64,000 bases of DNA from Chitinophagaceae bacterium (GTDB taxonomy: Bacteria > Bacteroidota > Bacteroidia > Chitinophagales > Chitinophagaceae): NCBI GenBank assembly GCA_016721385.1, contig JADKIE010000002.1:124001-188000 (forward strand), read 5' to 3'. Shown in pieces: positions 51,832 through 60,289 of the stretch. The notes beneath the pieces were generated by a model. That model was not told the origin of the DNA. It saw only the letters and a list, made by a program, of their open reading frames with translations, and did no database searches. Within the stretch, counting starts at the first letter, position 1. Every line of letters begins with the position of its first letter. The translations under genes were made by a program, and so were the position numbers.

Positions 51832-53070
51832 ATGAAAAATTTAGTAATACTTGGAGCCGGTACAGCAGGTACAATGATGGCAAACCATTTGCATCATAAT
51901 TTAAAACAACCCGACTGGCAAATAACAATTATTGACGAAAGGGAAGAACATCACTATCAACCCGGATATCTTTTTTTACCTTTTGATACTTACACACCCG
52001 AGGATATTGTTAAAACAATTGAAGAATTTATACCTAAGGATGTAACACTACTTAAACATAAAATAGACCGCATTTTACCTAAAGAAAATAAAATTCAATT
52101 AACCGGAGGATCTGAGTTATCATACGATATCTTAATAATTGCAACCGGTGCTAAAATAGCTCCCGAAGAAACAGAAGGAATGAAAGGAAGCGAATGGCAA
52201 AAATCTGTTTTTGATTTTTATACTTTTGAAGGATCGCTTGCTTTGCGCAATAAATTAAGAGAATGGGAAGGCGGAAAATTGGTAGTGCACATTACCGAAA
52301 TGCCCATTAAATGCCCGGTAGCACCTTTGGAATTTGCATTTTTAGCCGATTCTTTCTTTAAACACAAACACATGAGGGATAAAGTAGAGATTACGTACGT
52401 TACCCCTTTAAGTGGTGCATTTACAAAGCCAAAAGCAACCGAAACGTTAGAACATTTGTTGGTAGAAAAGCATATTAATATAGAAAGCGATTTTGCCATT
52501 GAACATGTAGATAATGATAAAAAAGAAATTGTTGACTATGGCGGAAGGGCAATTCCATTTGATATTTTAGTAACTGTACCAACCAATAAAGGCGATGCAT
52601 TAATTGAAAGATCTGGAATGGGTGATGATTTAAATTATGTACCTACACATAAAGCCACCCTTCAATCAAAAGAATATCAAAACATTTTTGTATTGGGAGA
52701 TGCCAGCAATATACCAGCCAGTAAAGCCGGCTCTGTTGCTCACTTTGAAGCCGAAATATTAACCGAAAATATACTTCGTTTTGTGCATGGCGATCCTTTA
52801 AAAGAAGAATTTGACGGACATGCCAATTGCTTTATTGAAACAGGCGGAGGAAAAGCGCTGTTAATTGATTTTAACTACACACACGAACCAGTGGAAGGAA
52901 GCTTTCCGTTTGCCGGCATTGGCCCATTACGCTTATTAAAAGAAAGCCGTATGAACCATATGGGTAAGCTTGCTTTTAGATGGATTTATTGGCATGTGTT
53001 ACTAAAAGGAACACATATACCTTTTGTATCGGCAACTATGAGCGAAAAGGGAAAACATTATGCTTCTTAA
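51832..53070 (+). CDS. Sulfide:quinone oxidoreductase-like FAD enzyme
   Basis: A 412-residue flavoprotein. The FAD dinucleotide fold is LVILGAGTAGTMMANHL at the N-terminus, then ILIIATGAKIAPEE near residue 105 and a second FAD motif VLGDASNIPASKAG near residue 285. The KCPVAPLEFAFL motif near residue 160 and a later NCFIETGGG place cysteines where sulfide:quinone reductases and flavocytochrome c sulfide dehydrogenases have their redox pair; the third SQR cysteine is absent. A membrane-associated helical C-terminus follows. It would oxidise sulfide to sulfane sulfur and reduce quinone. The TusE/DsrC and DsrE genes follow at once, supporting a sulfur role. Confidence 0.82.
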   Translation: MKNLVILGAGTAGTMMANHLHHNLKQPDWQITIIDEREEHHYQPGYLFLPFDTYTPEDIVKTIEEFIPKDVTLLKHKIDRILPKENKIQLTGGSELSYDILIIATGAKIAPEETEGMKGSEWQKSVFDFYTFEGSLALRNKLREWEGGKLVVHITEMPIKCPVAPLEFAFLADSFFKHKHMRDKVEITYVTPLSGAFTKPKATETLEHLLVEKHINIESDFAIEHVDNDKKEIVDYGGRAIPFDILVTVPTNKGDALIERSGMGDDLNYVPTHKATLQSKEYQNIFVLGDASNIPASKAGSVAHFEAEILTENILRFVHGDPLKEEFDGHANCFIETGGGKALLIDFNYTHEPVEGSFPFAGIGPLRLLKESRMNHMGKLAFRWIYWHVLLKGTHIPFVSATMSEKGKHYAS

Positions 53071-53105
53071 ATTAATAAAATATTAAACAATAAAATAAAT
53101 AAATC

Positions 53106-53414
53106 ATGGAAAGAACAATAGCAGGTAAAAACATTACCGTAAACGAAGAAGGTTATTTAACAGATTTTAGCCAATGGGACGAAAAAGTTGGTGAGGCATT
53201 ATCTGCCGAAGCTAATATTGCATTAACTCCACGCCATTGGGAAGTAATAAAATATTTACAAGAAGAACACAAAAACCAGGTTGCATTAAGTATCAGGCGT
53301 ATAGGAAAAAGTGGTTTAGTTGATATCAAAGAATTTTATCAGTTATTCCCCAATGCCCCATTAAAAACAGCAACGAAAATTGCCGGTATTCCTAAACCAG
53401 CCAGTTGCATTTAA
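53106..53414 (+). CDS. TusE/DsrC-family sulfur carrier protein
   Basis: A 102-residue small protein with the family core (NEEGYLTDFSQWDEKVGEAL, LTPRHWEVIKYLQEEH) and the mobile C-terminal arm ending KIAGIPKPASCI. The penultimate cysteine that carries persulfide is present. The second cysteine used by true DsrC, ten residues earlier, is replaced (TATKIAG), so this is the single-cysteine TusE-like type. It probably accepts sulfur produced by the upstream oxidoreductase or by the DsrE-like protein. Confidence 0.88.
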   Translation: MERTIAGKNITVNEEGYLTDFSQWDEKVGEALSAEANIALTPRHWEVIKYLQEEHKNQVALSIRRIGKSGLVDIKEFYQLFPNAPLKTATKIAGIPKPASCI

Positions 53415-53435
53415 TAACTTAAAAAATTATCAATC

Positions 53436-53918
53436 ATGAGCGAAAATAAAGGAGCAATCAATAAGATGATGATCATCTTATCTAAAGGAACATTAGAAAA
53501 TGTTTATGCCGCATTTGTACTGGCCAATGGTGCCCGTATGGAGGGCATTGAAGCCGAAATATTTTTTACCTTTTTTGGTTTAGAAGCCATTCATAAGAAA
53601 AAATTAGAGCATTTGCATGTAGCTACAGTAGGCAACCCTGCTATGCACATGCCTACAATGCTTGGTGGTTTACCCGGCATGGAAGCATTGGCTACACATA
53701 TGATGAAAAAAGAAATGGAAAAAATTGATATGCCCGATATACATGAGTTTTTAGATATTTTATCGGCATCTGGAGTACGCATGTGGGCTTGCAAATTAGC
53801 CGTAGATATGTTCCACTATAAAAAAGAAGATTTGTACGAAGGTGTGGAGGATATAATTACCGTAGGTGATTTTTATAAACAAAGCGAAGGCGAAGGCGTA
53901 CATATGTTGTTTGTATAA
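53436..53918 (+). CDS. DsrE/DsrF-like sulfur-transfer protein
   Basis: A 160-residue DsrE/F/H-superfamily protein (KMMIILSKGTLENVYAAFVLANGA...EIFFTFFGLEAI). A conserved cysteine in the C-terminal half (GVRMWACKLAVDMF) is the likely persulfide site. It is rich in methionine in the middle (HMPTMLGG...). It lies 21 bp after the TusE-like gene in the same operon. Confidence 0.85.
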   Translation: MSENKGAINKMMIILSKGTLENVYAAFVLANGARMEGIEAEIFFTFFGLEAIHKKKLEHLHVATVGNPAMHMPTMLGGLPGMEALATHMMKKEMEKIDMPDIHEFLDILSASGVRMWACKLAVDMFHYKKEDLYEGVEDIITVGDFYKQSEGEGVHMLFV

Positions 53919-54089
53919 AATAAGTATTATATAATTTAATGGTTGTAGCGTTTTTTATAAGTTGAATTTTTGAGGCAAGGCCTCGGGGTACTGCAAATAT
54001 TAGTCAGCACAAAAAGTTTACATTAAAAAACTTGCTACACTAATTTGAGCTAAATAAAAACTGCATTATCTGCAGAAAAAAATTCTATT

Positions 54090-55379
54090 ATGAAAAAAGT
54101 AATCACAACAATTGGATTAGGCTTATTACCTTTTATTTTATTTGCACAAGCTGGCCACATTATGCAGGGAATTGGTGCAGTAAATATGTCGATGGGTGGT
54201 GCTGCTACTGCACAACCAATTGATATTAATGGAGCATTACAATGGAACCCGGCAGGCATATCGGCTTTTGATAGAAAAATATTTTCGGTAAACGCCGGGC
54301 TATTTTATTCATCACCAGCTTTATCCTCAACAGTACCTACAACAGATGGCCCTTTTAGTGGCGTAACCAAAGATGCAAGAGGTGTTTCTGTAATGCCTGC
54401 TTTGGCAATGGTTTGGGGCAAAAAAGATAGCAAACATACATTTGGCGTATCTGCATTTGGTATCAGTGGTTTTGGTGTAACTTTTCCGGAGAATTACAAT
54501 AATGCAATTAATATGCCTCAAAGCATGGGTGGTTTTGGCCGTATTCAATCAGATTATCAATTAATGCAGGTAGGATTTACTTATGCCTATAAAGTATCTA
54601 AACAATTTTCTATTGGTCTTGCACCAACCTTTAATTATTCATCGTTAAAATTAGCCCCAAACCCACTTTCATCGCCAAGCCCAACACTAGGTTATCCTGT
54701 AAGCGATAAGGCAACCGCATTAGGCATTGGTGCACAATTTGGTTTGTTTTATAATTCGGGCAAGGGAGTTAAATTAGGTGCTTCTTACAAATCAAAACAA
54801 ATGTTTAAAGATTTTGATTTTACCAATACATATTTAGATGGCAGCAAAGCTCCTAATGTAAAATTTAAAATGAATTATCCATCTATTTTATCATTAGGTA
54901 TAGGTTACTCACAAAACAAGATAGATGCTGCACTTGATTACAGATTTGTAAATTACAAAAACACGGAAGCTTTTAAAGCAAAAGGATGGACAAACACAGC
55001 ATCTGTAGCCGGTTTTGGGTGGAGCAATATATCTGTCGTATCTGCAGGCATTCAATACAAAGGGATAAATAAATTTCCTGTAAGAATAGGATATACTTAC
55101 AGTTCAAATCCAATCAGCAGCGAACTTGCATTTTTTTCAACTCCTGCAACAGCAGTAATAAAAAATGCGTTTCAAATAGGCTTTGGATACGAATTTAATA
55201 AGAATGTTACAGTTAATGCGGTTTATCATCATGGCTCAAGCGGTGGCTCAACAAGTGGCCCATTATTAAACCCCATGATGATTTCGGCCGGCAACCCATA
55301 TGGTGCAATACCCAATAGTAACGTATCATATAATATGACAACCGATTTAGTTATGTTTGGTTTAAATTATTCTTTCTAA
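54090..55379 (+). CDS. FadL/OmpP1/TodX-type outer membrane transport protein
   Basis: A 429-residue beta-barrel with a signal peptide (MKKVITTIGLGLLPFILFAQ). An N-terminal hatch-like stretch, GIGAVNMSMGGAATAQPID, is typical of FadL, where it threads the barrel. The barrel ends MTTDLVMFGLNYSF with the terminal aromatic. FadL proteins import hydrophobic molecules. It is 171 bp after the DsrE-like gene on the same strand and ends before a strong hairpin, so it may belong to the sulfur group or be independent. Confidence 0.85.
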   Translation: MKKVITTIGLGLLPFILFAQAGHIMQGIGAVNMSMGGAATAQPIDINGALQWNPAGISAFDRKIFSVNAGLFYSSPALSSTVPTTDGPFSGVTKDARGVSVMPALAMVWGKKDSKHTFGVSAFGISGFGVTFPENYNNAINMPQSMGGFGRIQSDYQLMQVGFTYAYKVSKQFSIGLAPTFNYSSLKLAPNPLSSPSPTLGYPVSDKATALGIGAQFGLFYNSGKGVKLGASYKSKQMFKDFDFTNTYLDGSKAPNVKFKMNYPSILSLGIGYSQNKIDAALDYRFVNYKNTEAFKAKGWTNTASVAGFGWSNISVVSAGIQYKGINKFPVRIGYTYSSNPISSELAFFSTPATAVIKNAFQIGFGYEFNKNVTVNAVYHHGSSGGSTSGPLLNPMMISAGNPYGAIPNSNVSYNMTTDLVMFGLNYSF

Positions 55380-55397
55380 TCAAAATAAGTAATACCC

Positions 55398-55425
55398 AAT
55401 ATAGCCAGAGGTTTCTGGCTATATT
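55398..55425 (+). terminator. Hairpin after the FadL-like gene
   Basis: Perfect 12-bp stem AATATAGCCAGA with loop GGTT, 18 bp after the stop. The following sequence is AT-rich but lacks a clean T run. Confidence 0.65.
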
Positions 55426-55611
55426 AATTATAATTATTTTATAAAACATGCACCTAATTGGCATAAATAAATAACAATTAATACAGATAACAACCCTTTC
55501 TTTATAAAAATGGCACTTAATTACAACTATTTGCAGTTATTTTTCATTTTGATTTGGGTGTTATCGCTTTGAATTGTATTTTTGCCACCCCTTAGCAATT
55601 AAGGGCAGGCT

Positions 55612-55700
55612 GGAGAGATGCCTGAGAGGCCGAAAGGAACGGTTTGCTAAATCGTCGTACGGGTCACACTGTACCGTGGGTTCGAATCCCACTCTCTCCG
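55612..55700 (+). tRNA. tRNA-Ser (anticodon GCT)
   Basis: Acceptor GGAGAGA pairs with TCTCTCC, with G as discriminator. The anticodon stem ACGGT/ATCGT holds the loop TTGCTAA. The long variable arm (CGTACGGGTCACACTGTACCG region) and T-arm GTGGG-TTCGAAT-CCCAC confirm a class II tRNA. No CCA is encoded. Confidence 0.96.
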
Positions 55701-55767
55701 CAAAAGTTCTTATAAAATTTTTAAGTTTGGAGTTTTCCCAATACGCTCTAAATACATATGTAGGTTT

Positions 55768-55842
55768 CGGGGTGTAGCGTAGCCCGGTTATCGCGCCTGG
55801 TTTGGGACCAGGAGGTCGCAAGTTCGAATCTTGCCATCCCGA
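55768..55842 (+). tRNA. tRNA-Pro (anticodon TGG)
   Basis: Acceptor CGGGGTG pairs with CATCCCG (one G-T), with A as discriminator. The anticodon stem CCTGG/CCAGG holds loop TTTGGGA. T-arm GCAAG-TTCGAAT-CTTGC is present. No CCA is encoded. It probably shares a transcript with the tRNA-Ser 67 bp upstream. Confidence 0.96.
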
Positions 55843-55853
55843 CTTTTTAATTT

Positions 55854-55881
55854 AACCCTTTCATTTTTGAAAGGGTTTTTT
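55854..55881 (+). terminator. Intrinsic terminator after the tRNA pair
   Basis: Stem AACCCTTTC-ATTTTT-GAAAGGGTT followed by T residues, 11 bp after tRNA-Pro. It also faces the convergent oxygenase gene. Confidence 0.88.
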
Positions 55882-55896
55882 ATTTGTCTGAAGTTT

Positions 55897-56490
55897 CTAT
55901 ACACATTTTAACCATCCCGAAATGCTCATTCTGGTACGACTGGTTTTTATTACTTCATGCTCGGTTTCATTACTTTTAAAAAATATGGCTTTTTGTGATT
56001 GGGGTAAAATTTGCTGCATGGTTTCGTTAATATATACTTGCAACTGGCCCCCATCTTCCTTTACCCAGTTTTCATTTAAATATGTAATGAGTGTAAATTT
56101 TCGATTGCTATTCGTTTTAAACTGGTCTTTATGGCGTTTGTAAAAGTTATCAGGCTCATACACGGCATAGTGAAACTCGTATGCGTTGATACCTGTATAA
56201 CAAGTTGTATTGAGGTAATCGATAAAACTTTGGGCCTGATGTAAAAATTGATTTTCAAATGTATTGTTATGGTTTTTATCGAGCCAGTAAATTTTATCGC
56301 TTCGCATTTTTTGATTGGCATCTTTAATATCATGATTGCCTATGGTTGATACTGTTAGTAATTTATCTTTTTGTAATTGAATAATATTTTGCTGAAGGCC
56401 TAAAGATAATTCGGGAGTTAAAAAATTTGGGGCAATGCCTATTTCGTTTTTGAGATAAGTATTGATGAGAAGATCAAATTGTTGATTCAT
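55897..56490 (-). CDS. 2-oxoglutarate/Fe(II)-dependent dioxygenase (prolyl 4-hydroxylase-like)
   Basis: A 197-residue double-stranded beta-helix enzyme. The iron ligands are visible as HxD in FYKRHKDQF near residue 117 and the distal His in ETEHEVIKTSRTRMSISGW near residue 175, with the 2-oxoglutarate-binding Arg in RTRMSISGW. GGQLQVYI precedes the second half. Related proteins hydroxylate prolines of ribosomal or elongation factor targets or act in repair; the substrate here is unknown. Confidence 0.82.
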   Translation of the reverse strand: MNQQFDLLINTYLKNEIGIAPNFLTPELSLGLQQNIIQLQKDKLLTVSTIGNHDIKDANQKMRSDKIYWLDKNHNNTFENQFLHQAQSFIDYLNTTCYTGINAYEFHYAVYEPDNFYKRHKDQFKTNSNRKFTLITYLNENWVKEDGGQLQVYINETMQQILPQSQKAIFFKSNETEHEVIKTSRTRMSISGWLKCV

Positions 56491-56631
56491 AGAATATAGT
56501 TGAGGGTTGAAAGATATGCTTTAATATTTCTATTTGGTAAGTATTTGTTTTTGTTTACAGAAGTTAAGTTGTGAACAATGAACTTTTGCAAAGCATGTTA
56601 ATATAGTGGCTAAAAGTTGCCCAATGGTATG

Positions 56632-56713
56632 CAGTACAAGTGAGTGACTCCCGAAAAATTGGGACAAGCCAACGATGCTGCTATGAAAATATAAAGCTTG
56701 TTACCAAAAATAA
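56632..56713 (+). repeat. Dispersed intergenic repeat, copy B
   Basis: Begins CAGTACAAGTGAGTGACTCC and contains GGGACAAGCCAACGATG and AAAGCTTGTTAC. It parallels copy A (43978) block by block. A small TCCC...GGGA hairpin sits in its first half. It lies in the 423-bp gap between ftsZ and the oxygenase gene; the only other structure there is the hairpin at 56746. Confidence 0.7.
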
Positions 56714-56745
56714 ATTCCTTTATTGTTTGGATATGACGAAACACA

Positions 56746-56774
56746 AACCCCATCCGCCGAGGGCGAATGGGGTT
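56746..56774 (-). terminator. GC-rich hairpin downstream of ftsZ
   Basis: A 13-bp stem (AACCCCATCCGCC with GGCGAATGGGGTT, one mismatch, 3-base loop). It lies 140 bp past the ftsZ stop and may end the dcw transcript, though no long T run follows. Confidence 0.5.
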
Positions 56775-56913
56775 ACACAATATAAATCACCAAACACAAA
56801 CAAATATGTAGAGCCGTTTACAATACTTGCAAACAGCTATCATTTAGTCTGGCTTTTGCCATCTAAAAATGTATTAATTGTACTTATTTCGGCTTGATTA
56901 TTTTCGTCGGACT

Positions 56914-58746
56914 TTACAGTGTAGTTGCTGTAAAACTTTCTACGTCGGCAATGGAATTATGTAATTCCATGTTGCGGCGAAGGTAAGCAGGTACCGTTTC
57001 AAACTCATTATTAGGATCGGCTGCATTGATGTTGAATGACAAATTACGCAGCTTCGCAATGCGTTCCATAGCCCGGCGCCTAAGCTCCTCTGTTTCGTCC
57101 TGCGGTGCAGGTTCCTCAACATTGGACATTATAATGGGCTGAGTTTGCTTTTCAAGTAGCTCATCCTCCGCCGCTTGATGGGTCTTAACCACCAGCTGCA
57201 TTTCAATTTCAGGTTCGTCTTCCTTTGTTGTTATCTGCAACGGCAGTGGCTCATCAGTCGAATTGGATTCTGGTTTAGGCTGTTCCTCCACATAAATTTG
57301 TGCAGGTTTAGCCAGTTGCACCCCCGACGAAAGGGGCTTGCTAGCCTCTTTATTTAATTCTAATTTTTCTTCTAAAACAGGTTCGGTATTTGTAGTATTT
57401 ACTACAGCTGTTTTTTCGGCAGGGTTGAGGTTTTGGGGTATATCAAATTCAATTACAGGAACTTGATCTGCTGCCGAAGATATTTCAAAAAAGACAGGCT
57501 TATCTTCTAAATTATCCACAGTATTTTTACTTGGTAAACTTACGGTAGTTTTTTCGCTGGTAATTTCTACCAACTTAGGCATCATTTCGTCTTCTTTAAT
57601 TTCTATAGCTGCTTCCGTAATTTCGGCAATTGCTTTTTCGTCATCATGATCATCAAATAATAAAACCGGTTTTGGCAAAGGCTTTTTTTCTTCTTTTACA
57701 GGCATCTCTAAAGTCATCACAATTTTATCATCTTTTTTTTCTACTACTTCGTTTGTTGGAGCAGATTTTGTAAATGGATCTTTATGTTCGAAACCGGTTG
57801 CAATTAAGGTAATACCTATTTGGCTTCCTAAATTGTTATCGTATCCAAGCCCTAATATTACATCTGTTTCTTCGCCAGCCTGGCTTAATAAATGGTTTTG
57901 TATAATTTCAACTTCATCCATTGTAAACTCATGTTCGCCTTCGGCAGAATTGATATTAATTAAAATCCATTTTGCGCCACGTATATCATTATCATTTAAT
58001 AACGGAGAGTTAAGTGCATTTTCAATTGCAGCTTGTGCCCTGTTTTCGCCTTCGGCAGACGCACTACCCAAGATAGCTACACCCCCATTACTCATAACGG
58101 TACAAACATCTGCAAAATCGACATTGATTTGACCTGTGCTATTGATTACATCTGTTATACATTTGGCAGCAGTTGCTAAAACATTATCTGCTTTTGCAAA
58201 AGCTTCTTTCATTTTTAAATTGCCAAACTGATGACGTAATTTATCATTACTGATTACAAGCAACGTATCTACATGGTTTTTTAAAAGCATTACACCTTCC
58301 TCTGCCTGTGCAATTCTTTTTTTGCCTTCGTAAGCAAAAGGTGTAGTAACAATACCTACAGTAAGGATGCCTAAATCTTTACAAATTTTTGCTAAAATTG
58401 GGGCACCTCCTGTACCAGTGCCTCCACCCATACCTGCGGTAATAAATGCCATTTTAGTATTTACTTCCAATATGCGCTTTATTTCTTCTAAACTTTCTTC
58501 GGTAGCTTGCCTGCCAATAGTTGGATTTGCACCAGCACCTAAGCCTTGTGTTAAGTGTGGCCCAAGTTGAATTTTGTTAGGCACTTTACTTTGGGCAATT
58601 GCCTGTGCATCTGTATTACAAATAATAAAATTTACGCCTTCAATGTTTTGCGAAAACATGTGGTTTACCGCATTGCTTCCGCCGCCGCCAACACCAATTA
58701 CTTTGATGATGGAAGACTGATCCTTAGGCAAATCAAAATGTATCAT
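56914..58746 (-). CDS. ftsZ: Cell division protein FtsZ
   Basis: A 610-residue tubulin-like GTPase that forms the division ring. The nucleotide motifs IKVIGVGGGGSNAVNHM and GMGGGTGTGGAPILAK are intact, as is the T7-loop region NVDFADVCTVM. The GTPase core (about 330 residues) is followed by an unusually long acidic, Pro/Glu-rich linker of about 230 residues and a conserved-looking terminal segment (VPAYLRRNMEL) that could bind FtsA. It is the last gene of the minus-strand dcw cluster. Confidence 0.97.
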   Translation of the reverse strand: MIHFDLPKDQSSIIKVIGVGGGGSNAVNHMFSQNIEGVNFIICNTDAQAIAQSKVPNKIQLGPHLTQGLGAGANPTIGRQATEESLEEIKRILEVNTKMAFITAGMGGGTGTGGAPILAKICKDLGILTVGIVTTPFAYEGKKRIAQAEEGVMLLKNHVDTLLVISNDKLRHQFGNLKMKEAFAKADNVLATAAKCITDVINSTGQINVDFADVCTVMSNGGVAILGSASAEGENRAQAAIENALNSPLLNDNDIRGAKWILININSAEGEHEFTMDEVEIIQNHLLSQAGEETDVILGLGYDNNLGSQIGITLIATGFEHKDPFTKSAPTNEVVEKKDDKIVMTLEMPVKEEKKPLPKPVLLFDDHDDEKAIAEITEAAIEIKEDEMMPKLVEITSEKTTVSLPSKNTVDNLEDKPVFFEISSAADQVPVIEFDIPQNLNPAEKTAVVNTTNTEPVLEEKLELNKEASKPLSSGVQLAKPAQIYVEEQPKPESNSTDEPLPLQITTKEDEPEIEMQLVVKTHQAAEDELLEKQTQPIIMSNVEEPAPQDETEELRRRAMERIAKLRNLSFNINAADPNNEFETVPAYLRRNMELHNSIADVESFTATTL

Positions 58747-58771
58747 AGCTTGTTTGTTTGTGCTACCCCTA

Positions 58772-58790
58772 AATTCCCTAAAAGGGAATT
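58772..58790. repeat. Small hairpin between ftsA and ftsZ
   Basis: Perfect AATTCCCT-AAA-AGGGAATT in the 134-bp ftsA-ftsZ gap. It could attenuate or process the transcript. Its shape recalls the CCCTCTCC-AAA-GGAGAGGG hairpin in the ileS insertion. Confidence 0.5.
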
Positions 58791-58880
58791 GGAAGAGCTG
58801 TTTTAATTTTGCAGCTTAATTTTCAATTAGTAAGAAAGAAAAATGTTGCTGCGTTTTGGGTTAGTATTTAAAGAACTCTT

Positions 58881-60251
58881 TTATAATTTAGCGTCTTCTT
58901 CTTCCTTAAATAAATCAATTAATCCATTTTTAAAACCATCCATAAAACCTTTTAAAGTTTTACGATGTTTAATTTTTACAGTTTCGTTTTCATTAGCCAT
59001 ATCTAATGTTTCGTCTACAGCTTGTTGTTGTAAACCATCCGGAATATTAATACGTTTGAAATTTTGTTCGAACTGTTTAGTTTTATTTTCGTAATCGTTG
59101 TATCCTTTAAGTATTAAACCGATACAAGTTGAGTACATAGGTTTTGCCAATTCATCAATATGACCACCTGCTAAATGTTCATTTGGATAACCAATTCTTG
59201 CATTTAAACCGGTAACATATTCGGTTAATTGAATTAAGTGTTTCAACTGAGATCCTCCGCCAGTAAGAATTACACCACCATTCAACATTCTGGTATCTAA
59301 ACCAACCTGTTTTAAATGATAGGTTACAAAATCCATAATCTCACTCATACTTGCCTGAATGATAGCTGCTAAATTTTTAACACATATTTCTTTTGGAGCC
59401 ATACCCCTTAAACCCGGTATTGTAATAAATGCATTTGATTTTGCTTCATCACTTAATGCACTACCAAATTGCACTTTCATTTGCTCGGCCTGCGTTTTTA
59501 AAACACCTAAGCCGTTTTTAATATCATTGGTAATGTTTTCTCCACCAAAAGGAATTACTGCTGTGTGTTTTACAATTCCGTCGTAAAAAACAGCAAGATC
59601 TGTAGTACCACCACCAATATCAACAATAGCTACGCCTGCTTCTAAGTCCTGATCGCACATTACTGCCGCTGCAGATGCTAATGGCTGAAGTACTAAATCT
59701 TTTGTTTTTAAGCCAGCTTTTTCTACGCTCCTATTTATATTTCTAATAGCGTTTTTATCGCCCGTTATAATATGAAAATTTGCTCCAACTTTTACACCGC
59801 TGTAGCCAATTGGGTTAGGAATGTTTTGAAAATTATCGACTGTAAATTCTTGCGGAATAACATCAATAATTTGATCTCCTGCCGGAATATATGTTCTGTA
59901 TTGGTCTGCAACTAACCTGTCTATTTCCTGTTGGCTAATTTCATCCTCTACAGCCTGACGAACAATATCGCCACGGGTTTGAAGGCTTTTTATATGATGG
60001 CCGGCAATGCCAACATATACTTCGCCAATTTCTAAATTGGGATTACTATCGTAGCAATTTTTTAATGCCATTTCGATAGCTTTAATGGTCTGGTCGATGT
60101 TGAGCACCATACCATGTTGTACACCATTGCTATTAGCACGGCCAAATCCTAAGATTTCTAATTTGCCATACTCATTTTTGCGACCGGCAATGGCTGCAAT
60201 TTTTGTAGTACCAATGTCGAGGCCTACGATAATGGGTTGTTCCTGATTCAT
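58881..60251 (-). CDS. ftsA: Cell division protein FtsA
   Basis: A 456-residue actin-like ATPase that tethers FtsZ to the membrane. Phosphate-binding motifs are VGLDIGTTKIAAI at the N-terminus and VDIGGGTTDLAVF near residue 210; ILTGGGSQLKHL lies near residue 330. The C-terminus (FKNGLIDLFKEEEDA) is an amphipathic membrane-targeting helix. Frame intact. Confidence 0.96.
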   Translation of the reverse strand: MNQEQPIIVGLDIGTTKIAAIAGRKNEYGKLEILGFGRANSNGVQHGMVLNIDQTIKAIEMALKNCYDSNPNLEIGEVYVGIAGHHIKSLQTRGDIVRQAVEDEISQQEIDRLVADQYRTYIPAGDQIIDVIPQEFTVDNFQNIPNPIGYSGVKVGANFHIITGDKNAIRNINRSVEKAGLKTKDLVLQPLASAAAVMCDQDLEAGVAIVDIGGGTTDLAVFYDGIVKHTAVIPFGGENITNDIKNGLGVLKTQAEQMKVQFGSALSDEAKSNAFITIPGLRGMAPKEICVKNLAAIIQASMSEIMDFVTYHLKQVGLDTRMLNGGVILTGGGSQLKHLIQLTEYVTGLNARIGYPNEHLAGGHIDELAKPMYSTCIGLILKGYNDYENKTKQFEQNFKRINIPDGLQQQAVDETLDMANENETVKIKHRKTLKGFMDGFKNGLIDLFKEEEDAKL

Positions 60252-60289
60252 AATTGTGTGTTTTGTGTGTTTGTGTTAAAAATTTATAG

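Noticed and set aside
55561..55821. An 86-residue minus-strand frame containing an ERVGFEPT-like peptide
   Set aside because: It is the antisense translation of the tRNA-Ser and tRNA-Pro genes, a well-known false protein.
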